Source of the DNA: Hyphomicrobiales bacterium
Lineage (GTDB): Bacteria > Pseudomonadota > Alphaproteobacteria > Rhizobiales > Rhizobiaceae
Reading direction: 5' to 3'
Assembly: GCA_900465675.1 (NCBI GenBank)
Contig: UBJR01000010.1
Location: 62,001 to 126,000, forward strand
Length of the DNA stretch: 64,000 nucleotides
Shown here: piece by piece, positions 44,083 to 52,720 of the stretch
Numbering within the stretch: position 1 is the first letter of the stretch
Layout: each line of letters begins with the position of its first letter
Position numbers and translations under genes: made by a program
Notes under the pieces: model-generated
Database searches by the model: none
Told to the model about the DNA's origin: nothing
The model's input: the letters and a program-made list of their open reading frames with translations, nothing else

Positions 44083-44991
44083 TTACGCGCTGGCTTCCAC
44101 CACGCGCACGGCCTTGGCCATGTCGAGCGCTTCCTTGCGGACGGCGTCCTGGACCTTTTCGAAGGCGCGGACCTCGATCTGGCGGACGCGTTCGCGGCTG
44201 ATGTCGAATTCTGACGACAGGTCTTCCAGCGTCACCGGATCCTCGGCGAGGCGGCGTGCTTCGAAGATGCGGCGTTCGCGTTCGTTGAGTACCGACATCG
44301 CCTTGGAGAGCATCCGGCGGCGGGTGTCGAGCTCGTCCTGCTCGATCAGCACTTCTTCCTGGCTGTCGTGATCATCGACCAGCCAGTCCTGCCACTGGCC
44401 GCTATCGCCTTCGGACGCCTTGATCGAGGCGTTCAGCGATGCGTCGCCGGACAGGCGGCGGTTCATGGATACGACTTCCTCTTCCGACACCTTCAGCTTA
44501 GTGGCGATTTCGGAGACGTGTTCCGGCTTCAGATCACCTTCGTCGATCGCCTGCAGGCGGCCCTTGAGGCGGCGCAGGTTGAAGAACAGGCGCTTCTGAT
44601 TGGCGGTCGTGCCCATTTTCACGAGCGACCACGAACGCAGGATATATTCCTGGATCGAGGCCTTGATCCACCACATGGCATAGGTTGCCAGGCGGAAGCC
44701 GCGTTCCGGGTCGAACTTCTTCACGGCCTGCATGAGGCCGACGTTACCTTCGGAGACGACTTCGCCGATCGGCAGGCCATAGCCACGGTAGCCCATCGCG
44801 ATCTTGGCGACGAGACGCAGGTGGCTGGTGACGAGCTTGTGCGCAGCGTCGCGGTCGCCATGTTCGGCATAGCGCTTGGCGAGCATGTATTCCTGCTGGG
44901 GCTCCAGCATCGGGAACTTGCGGATTTCGTCGAGGTAACGGTTAAGACCGGCTTCGCCGGCCGTAATGGATGGCAGGTTATTACGGGCCAT
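44083..44991 (-). CDS. rpoH: RNA polymerase heat-shock sigma factor RpoH
   Basis: 302 residues, the usual RpoH length. Region 2 has the core-binding GNVGLMQAVKKFDPERGFRLATYAMWWIKASIQEYI. The RpoH box QKRLFFNLRRLKG lies near residue 134, setting it apart from sigma-70 and RpoS. Region 4 ends with LEDLSSEFDISRERVRQIEVRAFEKVQ. A strong AGGAGGG site stands before the ATG. Rhizobia usually have two RpoH paralogues; the position next to rluD and purA suggests RpoH1. It directs heat-shock and stress genes. Confidence 0.95.
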   Translation of the reverse strand: MARNNLPSITAGEAGLNRYLDEIRKFPMLEPQQEYMLAKRYAEHGDRDAAHKLVTSHLRLVAKIAMGYRGYGLPIGEVVSEGNVGLMQAVKKFDPERGFRLATYAMWWIKASIQEYILRSWSLVKMGTTANQKRLFFNLRRLKGRLQAIDEGDLKPEHVSEIATKLKVSEEEVVSMNRRLSGDASLNASIKASEGDSGQWQDWLVDDHDSQEEVLIEQDELDTRRRMLSKAMSVLNERERRIFEARRLAEDPVTLEDLSSEFDISRERVRQIEVRAFEKVQDAVRKEALDMAKAVRVVEASA

Positions 44992-45154
44992 GATTGCACC
45001 CTCCTATATAGATTCCGGTTCCCGATGGAACGCGTCCCCGCGTCGTTAAAGGCAAACCGGGACGTGCGGCTCAAAGCTGAGCCCGCACTAAGTCCATATA
45101 CAGATAAGTATGGCCGAACAGGGGTTCAAGGCCACCGGAGCATTCACGAAGGCG

Positions 45155-46189
45155 TTATGGCGCCGCTGCCCGCAGCGCCTCGACGAGCTCGATCATGTCG
45201 TCCGGCAGCGGCACTTCGAAGCGCATGACTTCGCCAGTGCGCGGGTGCTCGAACTGCAGCATATAGGCGTGGAGCGCCTGACGCGTGAAGCCGTTCACCA
45301 CCTTGCGGACGGCATCGGGAAGCTTGTTTGCCTTGGTCTTGAAGCCGGCGCCATAAACGGTGTCGCCGAGCAGCGGATGGCCGATATGGGCCATGTGGAC
45401 GCGGATCTGGTGGGTACGGCCGGTTTCCAGGTGGCACTCGACCAGCGAAGCCAGCGACAGGGCGTCCGGCGTCTCCTGGAAGCGTTCGAGCACTTCGTAA
45501 TGGGTAATCGCCTCGTCGGCTTCCTGATTGCCGGGGCGCTTTACTTCGCGGCGGGTGCGGTCTCCGGTGCCGCGGCCGAGCGGCGCGTCGATCGTGCCTG
45601 CCAGCGAGCGCGGACGGCCCCAGACGATCGCCTGATAGGCGCGTTCCAGCGGCATGGTCCGGCCGTGGTCGGCAAACTGCGCCGACAGATGGCGGTGGGC
45701 GATATCGTTCTTGGCAACGATCATCACGCCCGTCGTATCCTTGTCGAGCCGGTGGACGATGCCCGGGCGCTTGACGCCGCCGATGCCCGAAAGGCTGTCG
45801 CCGCAGTGATAGATCAGCGCGTTGACCAGCGTGCCGGTCCAGTTGCCGGCGGCCGGATGGACGACGAGGCCCGATGGCTTGGAGATGACGATGACGTCGT
45901 CGTCCTCGTAGAGGATGTCGAGCGGGATGTTCTCGCCCTTGGGCTCCGGATCTTCCGGCTCGGGCAGCAGCATCTCGTAGGTATCGCCGGCGCGGACCTT
46001 CTTTTGCGGATCGGTCGCCAGGGCGCCGTTGACGAGAAGCTGGCCTTCCTTGATCAGCACCTTCACCCGGCTGCGCGAAAACTCGGGTCCAAGCTGGGCC
46101 GTCAGCCATGCGTCGAGGCGGCCCGTTGCGCTCTCATCTGCCGTCAGGACTTTCCTAATGCCGGATGCTTGTTTAAAGGGGTCGCTCAA
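45155..46189 (-). CDS. rluD: 23S rRNA pseudouridine synthase, RluD type
   Basis: 344 residues. An N-terminal S4 RNA-binding domain (FSRSRVKVLIKEGQLLVNG) precedes the RluA-family catalytic domain with its Asp in HRLDKDTTGVMIVAKND, and HQIRVHMAHIGHPLLGD near the C-terminus. The S4 domain and length fit RluD, which modifies helix 69 of 23S rRNA. It is divergent from the small membrane protein gene at 46226 and upstream of rpoH. Confidence 0.92.
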   Translation of the reverse strand: MSDPFKQASGIRKVLTADESATGRLDAWLTAQLGPEFSRSRVKVLIKEGQLLVNGALATDPQKKVRAGDTYEMLLPEPEDPEPKGENIPLDILYEDDDVIVISKPSGLVVHPAAGNWTGTLVNALIYHCGDSLSGIGGVKRPGIVHRLDKDTTGVMIVAKNDIAHRHLSAQFADHGRTMPLERAYQAIVWGRPRSLAGTIDAPLGRGTGDRTRREVKRPGNQEADEAITHYEVLERFQETPDALSLASLVECHLETGRTHQIRVHMAHIGHPLLGDTVYGAGFKTKANKLPDAVRKVVNGFTRQALHAYMLQFEHPRTGEVMRFEVPLPDDMIELVEALRAAAP

Positions 46190-46225
46190 GTCGCTTCTTC
46201 TCCGACGTTTTCATAGGACACCGTA

Positions 46226-46609
46226 ATGACGCAAATCGAACCAGACGATCAGGAAGACAAGCCCCTTGACCCGGCAATGGAAAGCGTCCGGCGCAAGATG
46301 GTTCGCCTGCAGATCGTTTCCGGCGCCATCATGTTCGTGAGCCTTATGGCGGTCTTCGGCGCGGTTGTCTACAAGGTGACGCGGCCTGCACCGGCAGGCG
46401 CGCCTGCTGTTGCTTCGAACGGCGTTCCGACGGATTCGCCGGTCAGCGGCACGGTTTCGCTGCCGGCTGGCTTCGCGGTTCAGTCGACCTCGCTTTCGGG
46501 CAGCCAGATCCTGTTCTACGGTCAGGGTAGCGATGGCAAGCACCGCGCGATCGTCGTCGATACCAGGACGGGCCATACCGTCGCCGATATCGCCATCGCC
46601 GGCAATTGA
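46226..46609 (+). CDS. Small membrane-anchored protein of unknown function
   Basis: 127 residues: an acidic cytoplasmic start, an amphipathic basic stretch (ESVRRKMVRLQI), one membrane helix (VSGAIMFVSLMAVFGAVVYKV), then a periplasmic domain of about 75 residues with a beta-rich look (SGSQILFYGQGSDGKHRAIVVDTRTGHTV). I believe it belongs to a family annotated only as a domain of unknown function (DUF6476) in alphaproteobacteria. The TrmH-type methylase gene starts three bases after its stop, so they are co-transcribed. Confidence 0.78.
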   Translation: MTQIEPDDQEDKPLDPAMESVRRKMVRLQIVSGAIMFVSLMAVFGAVVYKVTRPAPAGAPAVASNGVPTDSPVSGTVSLPAGFAVQSTSLSGSQILFYGQGSDGKHRAIVVDTRTGHTVADIAIAGN

Positions 46610-46612
46610 GCC

Positions 46613-47431
46613 ATGGCGGCTGCTCCGGTCACGATCGATGATCCCGCCGATCTGAGGATCGCGGAGTTTCGCGAGATCCGCGAGCGTGACCTGACGGGGC
46701 GTCAGGGCCGTTTCATCGCCGAGGGAACAGTGGTGCTGCGCATGCTGGCGCAGGCCCACCGGCGCGGCACGTTCGCGGCCGAGAAGATCCTGTTGCTCGC
46801 AAACCGGGCGGCGGGCGTGGACGATATCCTGGCCGAGTTTCCCAGCGACGTGCCCGTCTACATCGCCGATGCCGCCACGCTTGATGGCATCGTCGGCTTT
46901 CATCTACATCGCGGCGTGCTGGCGCTCGGCAGGAAGCTCGCGCCGGCGACAAGTCTGATCGACCGGCTACCGGAACAGGCGCTGGTTATTGCCGGATGCG
47001 GCATCTCCAATCACGACAATGCCGGCTCGATGTTCCGCAATGCGGCAGCGTTCAAGGCGGACGCGATCTTCCTCGACGAAACCTCTTGTGATCCGCTCTA
47101 TCGCAAGGCGTTGCGCGTCTCGGTCGGCTCTGTGCTCAGCGTTCCCTATGAACGCAGCGGGTCCGCACTCGATCTGCTTGGCGGCCTTGCTGGGCGCGGC
47201 TTCGATATCTGGACGCTGTCGCCGCGTGGCGAGGTCGATATCCGCGATATCCCGGCTTCGCCGCGCATGGCGCTGGTGGCCGGAACCGAGGGGGAGGGGT
47301 TGCCTGAGGCGATCCTCTCGCGCTTCCGCAGTGCCCGGATCCCGCAATCCGAAGGGCTGGATAGCCTGAATGTCGCGACGGCAACGGGGATCGCCCTGTT
47401 TTCCATGGCGTCGGCCGCCCGCAGGCTCTGA
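46613..47431 (+). CDS. TrmH/SpoU family RNA methyltransferase
   Basis: 272 residues. An N-terminal RNA-binding segment (REIRERDLTGRQGRFIAEGTVVLRML) leads to the SPOUT knot with its three motifs: ISNHDNAGSMFRNAAAF (motif 1), MALVAGTEGEGLPE (motif 2) and LDSLNVATATGIALF (motif 3). It methylates the 2'-O of an rRNA or tRNA nucleotide with S-adenosylmethionine. Which position is modified cannot be told from sequence. Confidence 0.9.
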   Translation: MAAAPVTIDDPADLRIAEFREIRERDLTGRQGRFIAEGTVVLRMLAQAHRRGTFAAEKILLLANRAAGVDDILAEFPSDVPVYIADAATLDGIVGFHLHRGVLALGRKLAPATSLIDRLPEQALVIAGCGISNHDNAGSMFRNAAAFKADAIFLDETSCDPLYRKALRVSVGSVLSVPYERSGSALDLLGGLAGRGFDIWTLSPRGEVDIRDIPASPRMALVAGTEGEGLPEAILSRFRSARIPQSEGLDSLNVATATGIALFSMASAARRL

Positions 47432-47433
47432 GC

Positions 47434-48633
47434 CTATTTCTGTTCGGATAGAATGGTTGCCGTGCGGGCCGCGAGGTTCAACCGCTCGGCCTGTAGGCTG
47501 CCGGTATTTTCGGGCAGGAGCTTGCGAACCGGAGATGTCTCGCCCTCGTTGAGCGCGGTCAGCGCCACGACCTTGGCAGCGATCGAGGCGATTTCCTCAC
47601 GCAGCGCACTGTCTTTGCCAGTGGCGGTTCTCGCTTTCAGGATGCGATCACAGAGGTCGGTGCTGCGGGCGCGCGCATCCTCGGCGAGCTGCGCTGCGGC
47701 GGCTGCCGGGTCCATGCCTTCGTCTTCCTCTGTTGCTGGTGCCGCATCGGGAAGCGCGTTCAGCAGCGAACCCGATAGGCCGGCCTCGCGGATGACGCGG
47801 CCTGCCTTGCGCAGCTCGGAATTGGTGCCTTTCAGCTGCTCCTTGAGCTTGGCGAGCTCCTGCTGGCGGCGGGTAAGCAGCGTGTCCTTGTCGGCCGCAG
47901 CAGCAGTTTCGCGCGCCACCTTGTCTTCAAGGCGGATCACCATGTGTTCCTGCTGGGTCAGCTTCTGCTCGGCATCCTTGGCGCGCTTCTGCAGGAGGTT
48001 AACGTCCTGGCGCAGCGTGTCGCGCTCGTCGCGCAGTGCATTGGCGCGGAATTTGACGCTTTCGATCTCGGTTTCGCGTGCCGCCATGTCGATCTTCAAA
48101 TTGTCTGTCTGTTCAGCAAGCTTGTTCAGCCGGATGCGCAGCGCATCCAGCTCGCCTTCCTTCTGGGCGCTCGATTGCTCGGCGATATGCAGGCTGGTCT
48201 TCAGCTGGCTGATATAGTTCTCGTCCTTGCGCAGATGCGAGCGCAGCTCGGCGGCTTCGACGTTGAGATCGCTGATCTGGCCCTGGAGGGTGCTGATCTC
48301 GGCGGCCAACCGGCCGCCGTCGAGCGCCAAAGAGTCATGCCGCAATTGCAGGGAGAGGGATTTTTCGCGCTCGCGGGTAAGATCCTGCGTCGTGCGCGCA
48401 TTGTCGGCAGCGTAGAGGGCGCGGACCATATCCTTCTGCGCCCGCACTTCCTGTGGGCTGAGCGGCATCGTCGCCCGCATCCGGTTTTCCGTGTACCAGA
48501 CGACGCGCCGGTGGATGGCAGGAGACACCAGGAAAACCAGGAAGGCCGCAGTCAGGAAACCCAGCCCGAACAGAAGAGCATATTCGATCACGGCGCTGTC
48601 AATGCTTCCAGAAAGTGATTTGCGTCGCAGCAA
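47434..48633 (-). CDS. Membrane-anchored coiled-coil protein of unknown function
   Basis: 399 residues. One membrane helix (ALLFGLGFLTAAFLVFLVSPAI, near residues 18-40) is followed by a short basic/aromatic segment and then about 240 residues of almost continuous coiled coil (heptads from about residue 80 to 290), ending in an acidic, alanine-rich tail. The helix position suggests the coil is cytoplasmic. The architecture would suit a scaffold in cell envelope or division, which is inference only. It is recognisable as a conserved rhizobial protein without a named family. Confidence 0.8.
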   Translation of the reverse strand: MLRRKSLSGSIDSAVIEYALLFGLGFLTAAFLVFLVSPAIHRRVVWYTENRMRATMPLSPQEVRAQKDMVRALYAADNARTTQDLTREREKSLSLQLRHDSLALDGGRLAAEISTLQGQISDLNVEAAELRSHLRKDENYISQLKTSLHIAEQSSAQKEGELDALRIRLNKLAEQTDNLKIDMAARETEIESVKFRANALRDERDTLRQDVNLLQKRAKDAEQKLTQQEHMVIRLEDKVARETAAAADKDTLLTRRQQELAKLKEQLKGTNSELRKAGRVIREAGLSGSLLNALPDAAPATEEDEGMDPAAAAAQLAEDARARSTDLCDRILKARTATGKDSALREEIASIAAKVVALTALNEGETSPVRKLLPENTGSLQAERLNLAARTATILSEQK

Positions 48634-48676
48634 TGATTACGCACGCAATGCGCGCGGGGCAAGTGGCGGATGGGTG

Positions 48677-48699
48677 ACGGCGGGGAAGAATCCCGCCGT
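48677..48699. terminator. Hairpin between DUF1134 and coiled-coil genes
   Basis: ACGGCGGG-GAAGAAT-CCCGCCGT. There is no T-run on the leftward side, so it may attenuate rather than end transcription from the DUF1134 gene. Confidence 0.4.
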
Positions 48700-48709
48700 C
48701 CATTCCATA

Positions 48710-49279
48710 TCAGAAGGGGTTCCACGTCGGACCGGGGGTGATCTTGAGATAGCCGACATTGACGCCGAGACGGGCGCCGACGCCGGTGCGGATCGGCACG
48801 ACGAGAACGTTATTGTTCTTGAGCAGCGTCATGCCGAAGCCGGCGATGACATAGGCCTGGCCGCTGACGCCGCCGAAGCGGGCATAGATGCTGTCGATAG
48901 ACGGTAGGTCATAGACCAGCATCATGACGCGCGAGCCCTGGCCACCGTAGTCGATGCCGAGCGACGGACCCTGCCAGTAGAGCGGATGCTCGCCTGCGTT
49001 CTTGGTGTTCAGCTGTCCTTCGCCATAGGTGAGGCCGGCGATGAAGGCGCCGGAGCCTTCCTGTCCGAGAATGTAGCCGTTCGGCAGGCCGTATTTCTGG
49101 AAGGCAGCTTCGATGACCTTGGCGAGACCGCCGCTGGTGGAGCCGAAGAAGGAGTGTCCGGCGTCGACGATTTCCTGGACCGTGTACTGGCTGCTATTGG
49201 TCTGCTGGGCCGCAGCCTGTTGCGAAGAGAGCATAAATGCAGAGATGGTCAGCGCGACAAGCAGCCGGCAGAAGCCCAT
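48710..49279 (-). CDS. DUF1134 family exported protein
   Basis: 189 residues from the ATG at 49279, favoured by AGGAAG four bases upstream; an ATG at 49306 is possible. A signal peptide (LLVALTISAFMLSSQQAAAQ) exports it. The mature part carries the family core QEIVDAGHSFFGSTSGGLAKVIEAAF, YILGQEGSGAFIAGLTYGEG and IDYGGQGSRVMMLVYDLP, rich in glycines and resembling a YSC84-like lipid-binding fold. The function is not known. It is divergent from chpT, and the spacer has a CtrA-like site. Confidence 0.88.
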   Translation of the reverse strand: MGFCRLLVALTISAFMLSSQQAAAQQTNSSQYTVQEIVDAGHSFFGSTSGGLAKVIEAAFQKYGLPNGYILGQEGSGAFIAGLTYGEGQLNTKNAGEHPLYWQGPSLGIDYGGQGSRVMMLVYDLPSIDSIYARFGGVSGQAYVIAGFGMTLLKNNNVLVVPIRTGVGARLGVNVGYLKITPGPTWNPF

Positions 49280-49377
49280 AAATCTTCCTGGGGATTGAAG
49301 GTGCATGGTGTCATCCGTTCATCATGGTCGGTTCAATGAGCCGTTTCCGGCAATTGATACATTTTGCTCCGATCGCC

Positions 49378-49393
49378 TTAACAATCGGTTTAC
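49378..49393. promoter_or_regulatory. CtrA-like binding site upstream of chpT
   Basis: TTAA-CAATCGG-TTTAC matches the CtrA consensus TTAA-N7-TTAAC with one mismatch. It is 100 bases before the chpT start and also upstream of the divergent DUF1134 gene. A match this short could be chance in an AT-rich spacer. Confidence 0.4.
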
Positions 49394-49492
49394 CAAATAT
49401 GGTGTCATTATGGCGCCGAGTACGGGCGCAAACTTCGTGCAATTTTGATCAGGCAAGATATGGCGGAATGAATTGACCGCCATTAGGAGACG

Positions 49493-50143
49493 ATGATGTC
49501 CAAGAACCCCAATCTGACTTTGACCGGCCCGGATCTTGCCGCGCTACTCTGCAGCCGCGTCTGCCATGACGTCATCTCGCCTGTCGGCGCAATCAACAAC
49601 GGTCTGGAGCTGCTCGACGAGGGCGGTGCCGACGCCGACGCCATGGATCTGATCCGCACCAGCGCGCTGAATGCCTCTGTGCGTCTCAAGTTCGCTCGTC
49701 TCGCTTTCGGTGCTTCAGGCTCCGTCGGCGCCTCGATCGACACCGGCGAGGCAGAACGCGCCGCCAAGGATTTCGCTGCGGCTGAAAAGAAGACCGAGAT
49801 CACCTGGATCGGTCCGCGCGCCATCGTCGCCAAGAACCGCGTCAAGCTGCTGCTCAATCTGCTTTTGGTCGCCTATTCCTCGATCCCGCGCGGCGGCTCG
49901 CTGGAAGTGACGCTCGAAAATCCGGAATTCGACGCGAAATTCAAGATCGTCGCCAAGGGCAAGCTGATGCGCCTGCCGCCTAAATTCGTCGAGATTGCCT
50001 CGGGCAATATCGAGGAAGCGGTCGATGCCCATTCGATCCAGCCCTATTACACCGTTCTGCTGGCCGACGAATGCGGCATGGAACTCGGCCACAGCGCAAC
50101 CGGCGAAGAGATTATTTTTACAGCCGAAACCGTTGCGGCCTAA
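49493..50143 (+). CDS. chpT: Histidine phosphotransferase ChpT
   Basis: 216 residues. The phospho-accepting His25 sits in SRVCHDVISPVGAINNGLELLDE, the helix-loop that mimics a dimeric histidine kinase. The C-terminal part is a degenerate ATPase-like domain without nucleotide-binding motifs. ChpT transfers phosphate from the kinase CckA to CtrA and CpdR, controlling alphaproteobacterial cell-cycle entry. TAGGAGACG precedes the tandem ATGs. ctrA lies less than 1 kb away, on the opposite strand. Confidence 0.92.
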   Translation: MMSKNPNLTLTGPDLAALLCSRVCHDVISPVGAINNGLELLDEGGADADAMDLIRTSALNASVRLKFARLAFGASGSVGASIDTGEAERAAKDFAAAEKKTEITWIGPRAIVAKNRVKLLLNLLLVAYSSIPRGGSLEVTLENPEFDAKFKIVAKGKLMRLPPKFVEIASGNIEEAVDAHSIQPYYTVLLADECGMELGHSATGEEIIFTAETVAA

Positions 50144-50262
50144 GCTTATGGTTGCATGACTGCGCATTGTCTCTTTCCGGGTAACACTTCCTTAGCCTAA
50201 TCGACCTATCCTTTCGGGCTGAGGAAGCGCCACCGGGACAGAAGTGGGGCGAAGGAGCAGTG

Positions 50263-50625
50263 ATGCAGCGTTTCATGATCACCGACAGTTCGGACGTCGT
50301 TCGCAAGGTCGGCAAGCGTATCCTTTCCGAGCTCGATTTCCTGGTGGGCGAGGCGGCAAATGCCGCCGAAGCCCTGTCTGCCTGCCAGATAGAACTTCCC
50401 GACTACCTGATCGTCGATTCCGGCATGGAAGGTGCGCTAGAGCTGATCACCACCATCCGCGCCATGGATGGTGGCAAAGAGGTCAAGATTTATTACTGCG
50501 TTATCGAAGCCGACCTGAAGAAGCTGATGGCCGGCAAGCGGGCAGGCGCGACCGACTTCCTGCTGAAGCCGTTCGACCGCAAGATCCTGACCGCCGTCTT
50601 CGGCAACCGCGCGATCGCCGCGTAA
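50263..50625 (+). CDS. Single-domain response regulator (receiver only)
   Basis: 120 residues from the ATG at 50263 (GAAGGAG before it; a GTG at 50260 is also in frame). One receiver domain with no output domain. The phospho-acceptor D52 (YLIVDSG), D8 and K102 (LLKPF) are present. The second acidic residue at position 9 is Ser, and the usual Thr/Ser switch is Cys79. Such lone receivers act as phosphate shuttles or adaptors. It is not a canonical CpdR sequence. Its place between chpT and ctrA suggests a link to the ChpT phosphorelay (inference). Confidence 0.85.
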   Translation: MQRFMITDSSDVVRKVGKRILSELDFLVGEAANAAEALSACQIELPDYLIVDSGMEGALELITTIRAMDGGKEVKIYYCVIEADLKKLMAGKRAGATDFLLKPFDRKILTAVFGNRAIAA

Positions 50626-50771
50626 CAATCCACCTATTTTCAGTTTCAAACCTTATGCCCGGCATCTCCCGGGGATTTGCGCGCGCCCAATGACGTTGCC
50701 AGTGCCCGGCCACCTGACCTCGAATGAGAGAGGACGCCTAGCGAGGGCGGCCAAACGATAGATCGCAAACG

Positions 50772-50800
50772 AAAAAATCCCGCCGTGAAGGCGGGATTTT
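50772..50800. terminator. Bidirectional terminator between the receiver gene and ctrA
   Basis: AATCCCGCC-GTGAA-GGCGGGATT flanked by an A-run and a T-run; it can end both converging transcripts. Confidence 0.87.
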
Positions 50801-50827
50801 GAATTTGGCAAAAGGGGAAATGCGGTA

Positions 50828-51529
50828 TCAGGCGCTTTCGGCGTATTCGGCACCATCCGGCTCGCGCAGCACGTAGCCGCGGCCCCAGACGGTTTCGATG
50901 TAGTTGGCGCCGCCGGCAGCGTTCGCAAGCTTCTTGCGCAGCTTGCAGATGAAGACGTCGATGATCTTCAATTCCGGTTCGTCCATGCCGCCGTAAAGGT
51001 GGTTCAGGAACATTTCCTTGGTGAGCGTCGTGCCCTTGCGGAGCGAAAGCAGCTCCAGCATCTGGTATTCCTTGCCCGTCAGGTGAACGCGCTGGCCGCC
51101 GACTTCGACGGTCTTGGCGTCGAGGTTGACGATCAGTTCGCCCGTCATGATGACCGACTGGGCATGGCCCTTCGAACGGCGGACGATGGCGTGGATGCGG
51201 GCGACCAGCTCATCCTTGTGGAACGGCTTGGTCATGTAGTCGTCGGCGCCGAAGCCGAGACCACGGACCTTGTCTTCGATGCCGGCCATACCCGAGAGGA
51301 TGAGGATCGGTGTCTTGACCTTGGACAGGCGGAGAGTGCGCAGCACTTCATATCCGGACATGTCGGGAAGGTTCAAATCGAGAAGGATGATGTCGTAATC
51401 ATACAGTTTGCCGAGGTCGACGCCTTCTTCACCGAGATCGGTGGTGTAGACGTTAAAACTTTCGGACTTGAGCATCAGTTCGATGCTCTGCGCGGTCGCG
51501 CTGTCGTCTTCAATCAGTAGTACCCGCAT
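50828..51529 (-). CDS. ctrA: Cell-cycle master regulator CtrA
   Basis: 233 residues, an OmpR-type response regulator. The receiver has E7-D8-D9, phospho-acceptor D51 (LLDLNLPDMSGYE) and KPF. The winged helix includes LTGKEYQMLELLSLRKGTTLTKEMFLNHLYGG and KIIDVFICKLRKKL, the DNA-reading helix typical of CtrA. It ends in a small-residue tail like the degradation signal used by ClpXP. CtrA controls replication, division, flagellar and pilus genes. The long AT-rich leader contains CtrA-like and GANTC sites, as expected for autoregulation and methylation control. Confidence 0.96.
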   Translation of the reverse strand: MRVLLIEDDSATAQSIELMLKSESFNVYTTDLGEEGVDLGKLYDYDIILLDLNLPDMSGYEVLRTLRLSKVKTPILILSGMAGIEDKVRGLGFGADDYMTKPFHKDELVARIHAIVRRSKGHAQSVIMTGELIVNLDAKTVEVGGQRVHLTGKEYQMLELLSLRKGTTLTKEMFLNHLYGGMDEPELKIIDVFICKLRKKLANAAGGANYIETVWGRGYVLREPDGAEYAESA

Positions 51530-51972
51530 TATTATCCCCTTTACCGCCGCCGAAAGGTGGTCTGGCCCCCTACGCGATACCGAAATATGTCACTGCGTGA
51601 TTTGGAAGCTGCCACGAAATGGTTAACAAATTCTATTCCACTCTGGCAAGAGGTAACGAATTTATTAAATATTTTGTCCATTCCGCTGTTTTCCAACGAG
51701 AATTCGCAAGACCGATTCCTTAACTTTTACATTAAGAACGGCCGCTAAGCGATTCATTCGACTCAGCAATGAAAAGGTTTCGGAAATCGCGTAGTGATGT
51801 TTACCGAGCCTTAAATCATCGGACCTATCATTAACGATGCCCGTAAACGAAAGGTTACCAGCGGTAGGTTTTTGTTAATACCGACGGAAATTTTTTGGGC
51901 AGACCGTCTCAAAGCGGTGCGCAAGGGGCAGTTTTAGTAAAGCCGGGATCTCGCATCACTGGAGTAATGCGT
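51530..51972. promoter_or_regulatory. ctrA/fliJ divergent regulatory region (443 bases)
   Basis: Strikingly AT-rich. It contains TTTA-CCGAGCC-TTAA at 51800-51814, a one-mismatch CtrA site, and a looser TTAA-N8-TTAA at 51720-51735. Three GANTC sites (the CcrM methylation target) lie at 51714, 51751 and 51760. In Caulobacter, ctrA transcription is set by CtrA itself and by GANTC methylation; the same logic is likely here. No convincing gene lies within it. Confidence 0.6.
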
Positions 51973-52323
51973 ATGAAGTCGCGTGAGAGCCTAGTTCGCC
52001 TGAAGGAATTTCAGGTGAACGAAAAACGACGTCAGCTGCAGCAATTGCAGATGATGATGTCTGAATTCGAACGGATGACGAAGGATCTGGAGAGCCAGAT
52101 CGTCGTCGAAGAGAAGAAGTCCGGCATTTCCGACCCGAATCATTTCGCCTACCCGACCTTCGCCAAGGCCGCACGTCAGCGCGCCGACAATCTTCAGGTC
52201 TCCATCAAGGAGTTGAAGATGCAGGAAGAGGCTCTGGAACAGGCGCTCGAGGAGATGCAGGCAGAATATGCCCGTGCAGCCGCCCTCGAGGAGCGCGACG
52301 GCGCGATTCGCGCCCGGGCGTAA
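51973..52323 (+). CDS. fliJ: Flagellar export protein FliJ-like
   Basis: 116 residues from the ATG at 51973, eight bases after GGAG; an earlier ATG at 51967 is too close to that site. The protein is nearly all alpha-helical coiled coil (KSRESLVRLKEFQVNEKRRQL, then EEALEQALEEMQAEYARAAALEE), the FliJ layout. FliJ is the general chaperone and gate opener of the flagellar type III export ATPase. It is divergent from ctrA, which controls flagellar genes. The family is poorly conserved, so the call rests on fold, length and position. Confidence 0.75.
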   Translation: MKSRESLVRLKEFQVNEKRRQLQQLQMMMSEFERMTKDLESQIVVEEKKSGISDPNHFAYPTFAKAARQRADNLQVSIKELKMQEEALEQALEEMQAEYARAAALEERDGAIRARA

Positions 52324-52371
52324 CGGTCTGGCGATGGACGCCGCCTGGGCGTCCTGGGGAATCGCCGAAGA

Positions 52372-52414
52372 AAAAGCCACGTATGACGGGCAAGGTCCGT
52401 CATACGTGGCTTTT
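52372..52414. terminator. Bidirectional terminator, 18-base perfect stem
   Basis: AAAAGCCACGTATGACGG and its exact reverse complement flank GCAAGGT. A-run and T-run ends allow it to stop both fliJ and the convergent parE transcript. The stem is unusually long for a terminator. Confidence 0.85.
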
Positions 52415-52423
52415 CGTGTTTTC

Positions 52424-52720
52424 TTAGGGTCCGAGTTTGAGCAGACGAATGCTTCTCGATGGCACGAGGGCAAGGATACGAACGCCCTCGGGAACCTTGT
52501 CGTAGAGAACGATGTGGCTCTGGTGCTCGTGGCGTCTAACGCCTTGGCCAATCTTGTTAGCGGGCCGTCCCATATCCGGGTTTTCAGCGATCAGCTCGAA
52601 ACAATTCTTAACGCTGTCCCGATAGCGCTTCGCTTGGGGTGCTCCGAAGAGCTCTATGCTGTTCAAAAAGATGGCAAGAAGGTCGCGTTCCGCGCGTTCA
52701 GTTAAGACATAACCGCTCAA
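52424..52720 (-). CDS. parE: ParE/RelE family toxin
   Basis: 98 residues. The ParE-type fold is recognisable from LTERAERDLLAIFLNSIELFGAPQAKRYRDSV, ENPDMGRP and a C-terminal HIVLYDKVPEGVRILALVPSR. ParE toxins poison DNA gyrase. The start codon is TTG and overlaps the stop of the antitoxin gene (TTGA), so toxin output depends on antitoxin translation. It is the second gene of a two-gene module. Confidence 0.9.
   Translation of the reverse strand: MSGYVLTERAERDLLAIFLNSIELFGAPQAKRYRDSVKNCFELIAENPDMGRPANKIGQGVRRHEHQSHIVLYDKVPEGVRILALVPSRSIRLLKLGP

Noticed and set aside
51557..51748. A 63-codon frame in the ctrA leader
   Set aside because: No ribosome site, AT-rich regulatory DNA and no similarity to anything known; treated as regulatory sequence.
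52372..52414. The perfect 18-base stem as a possible recombination or attachment site
   Set aside because: Placement between two converging genes and the A-run/T-run ends are fully explained by a bidirectional terminator.
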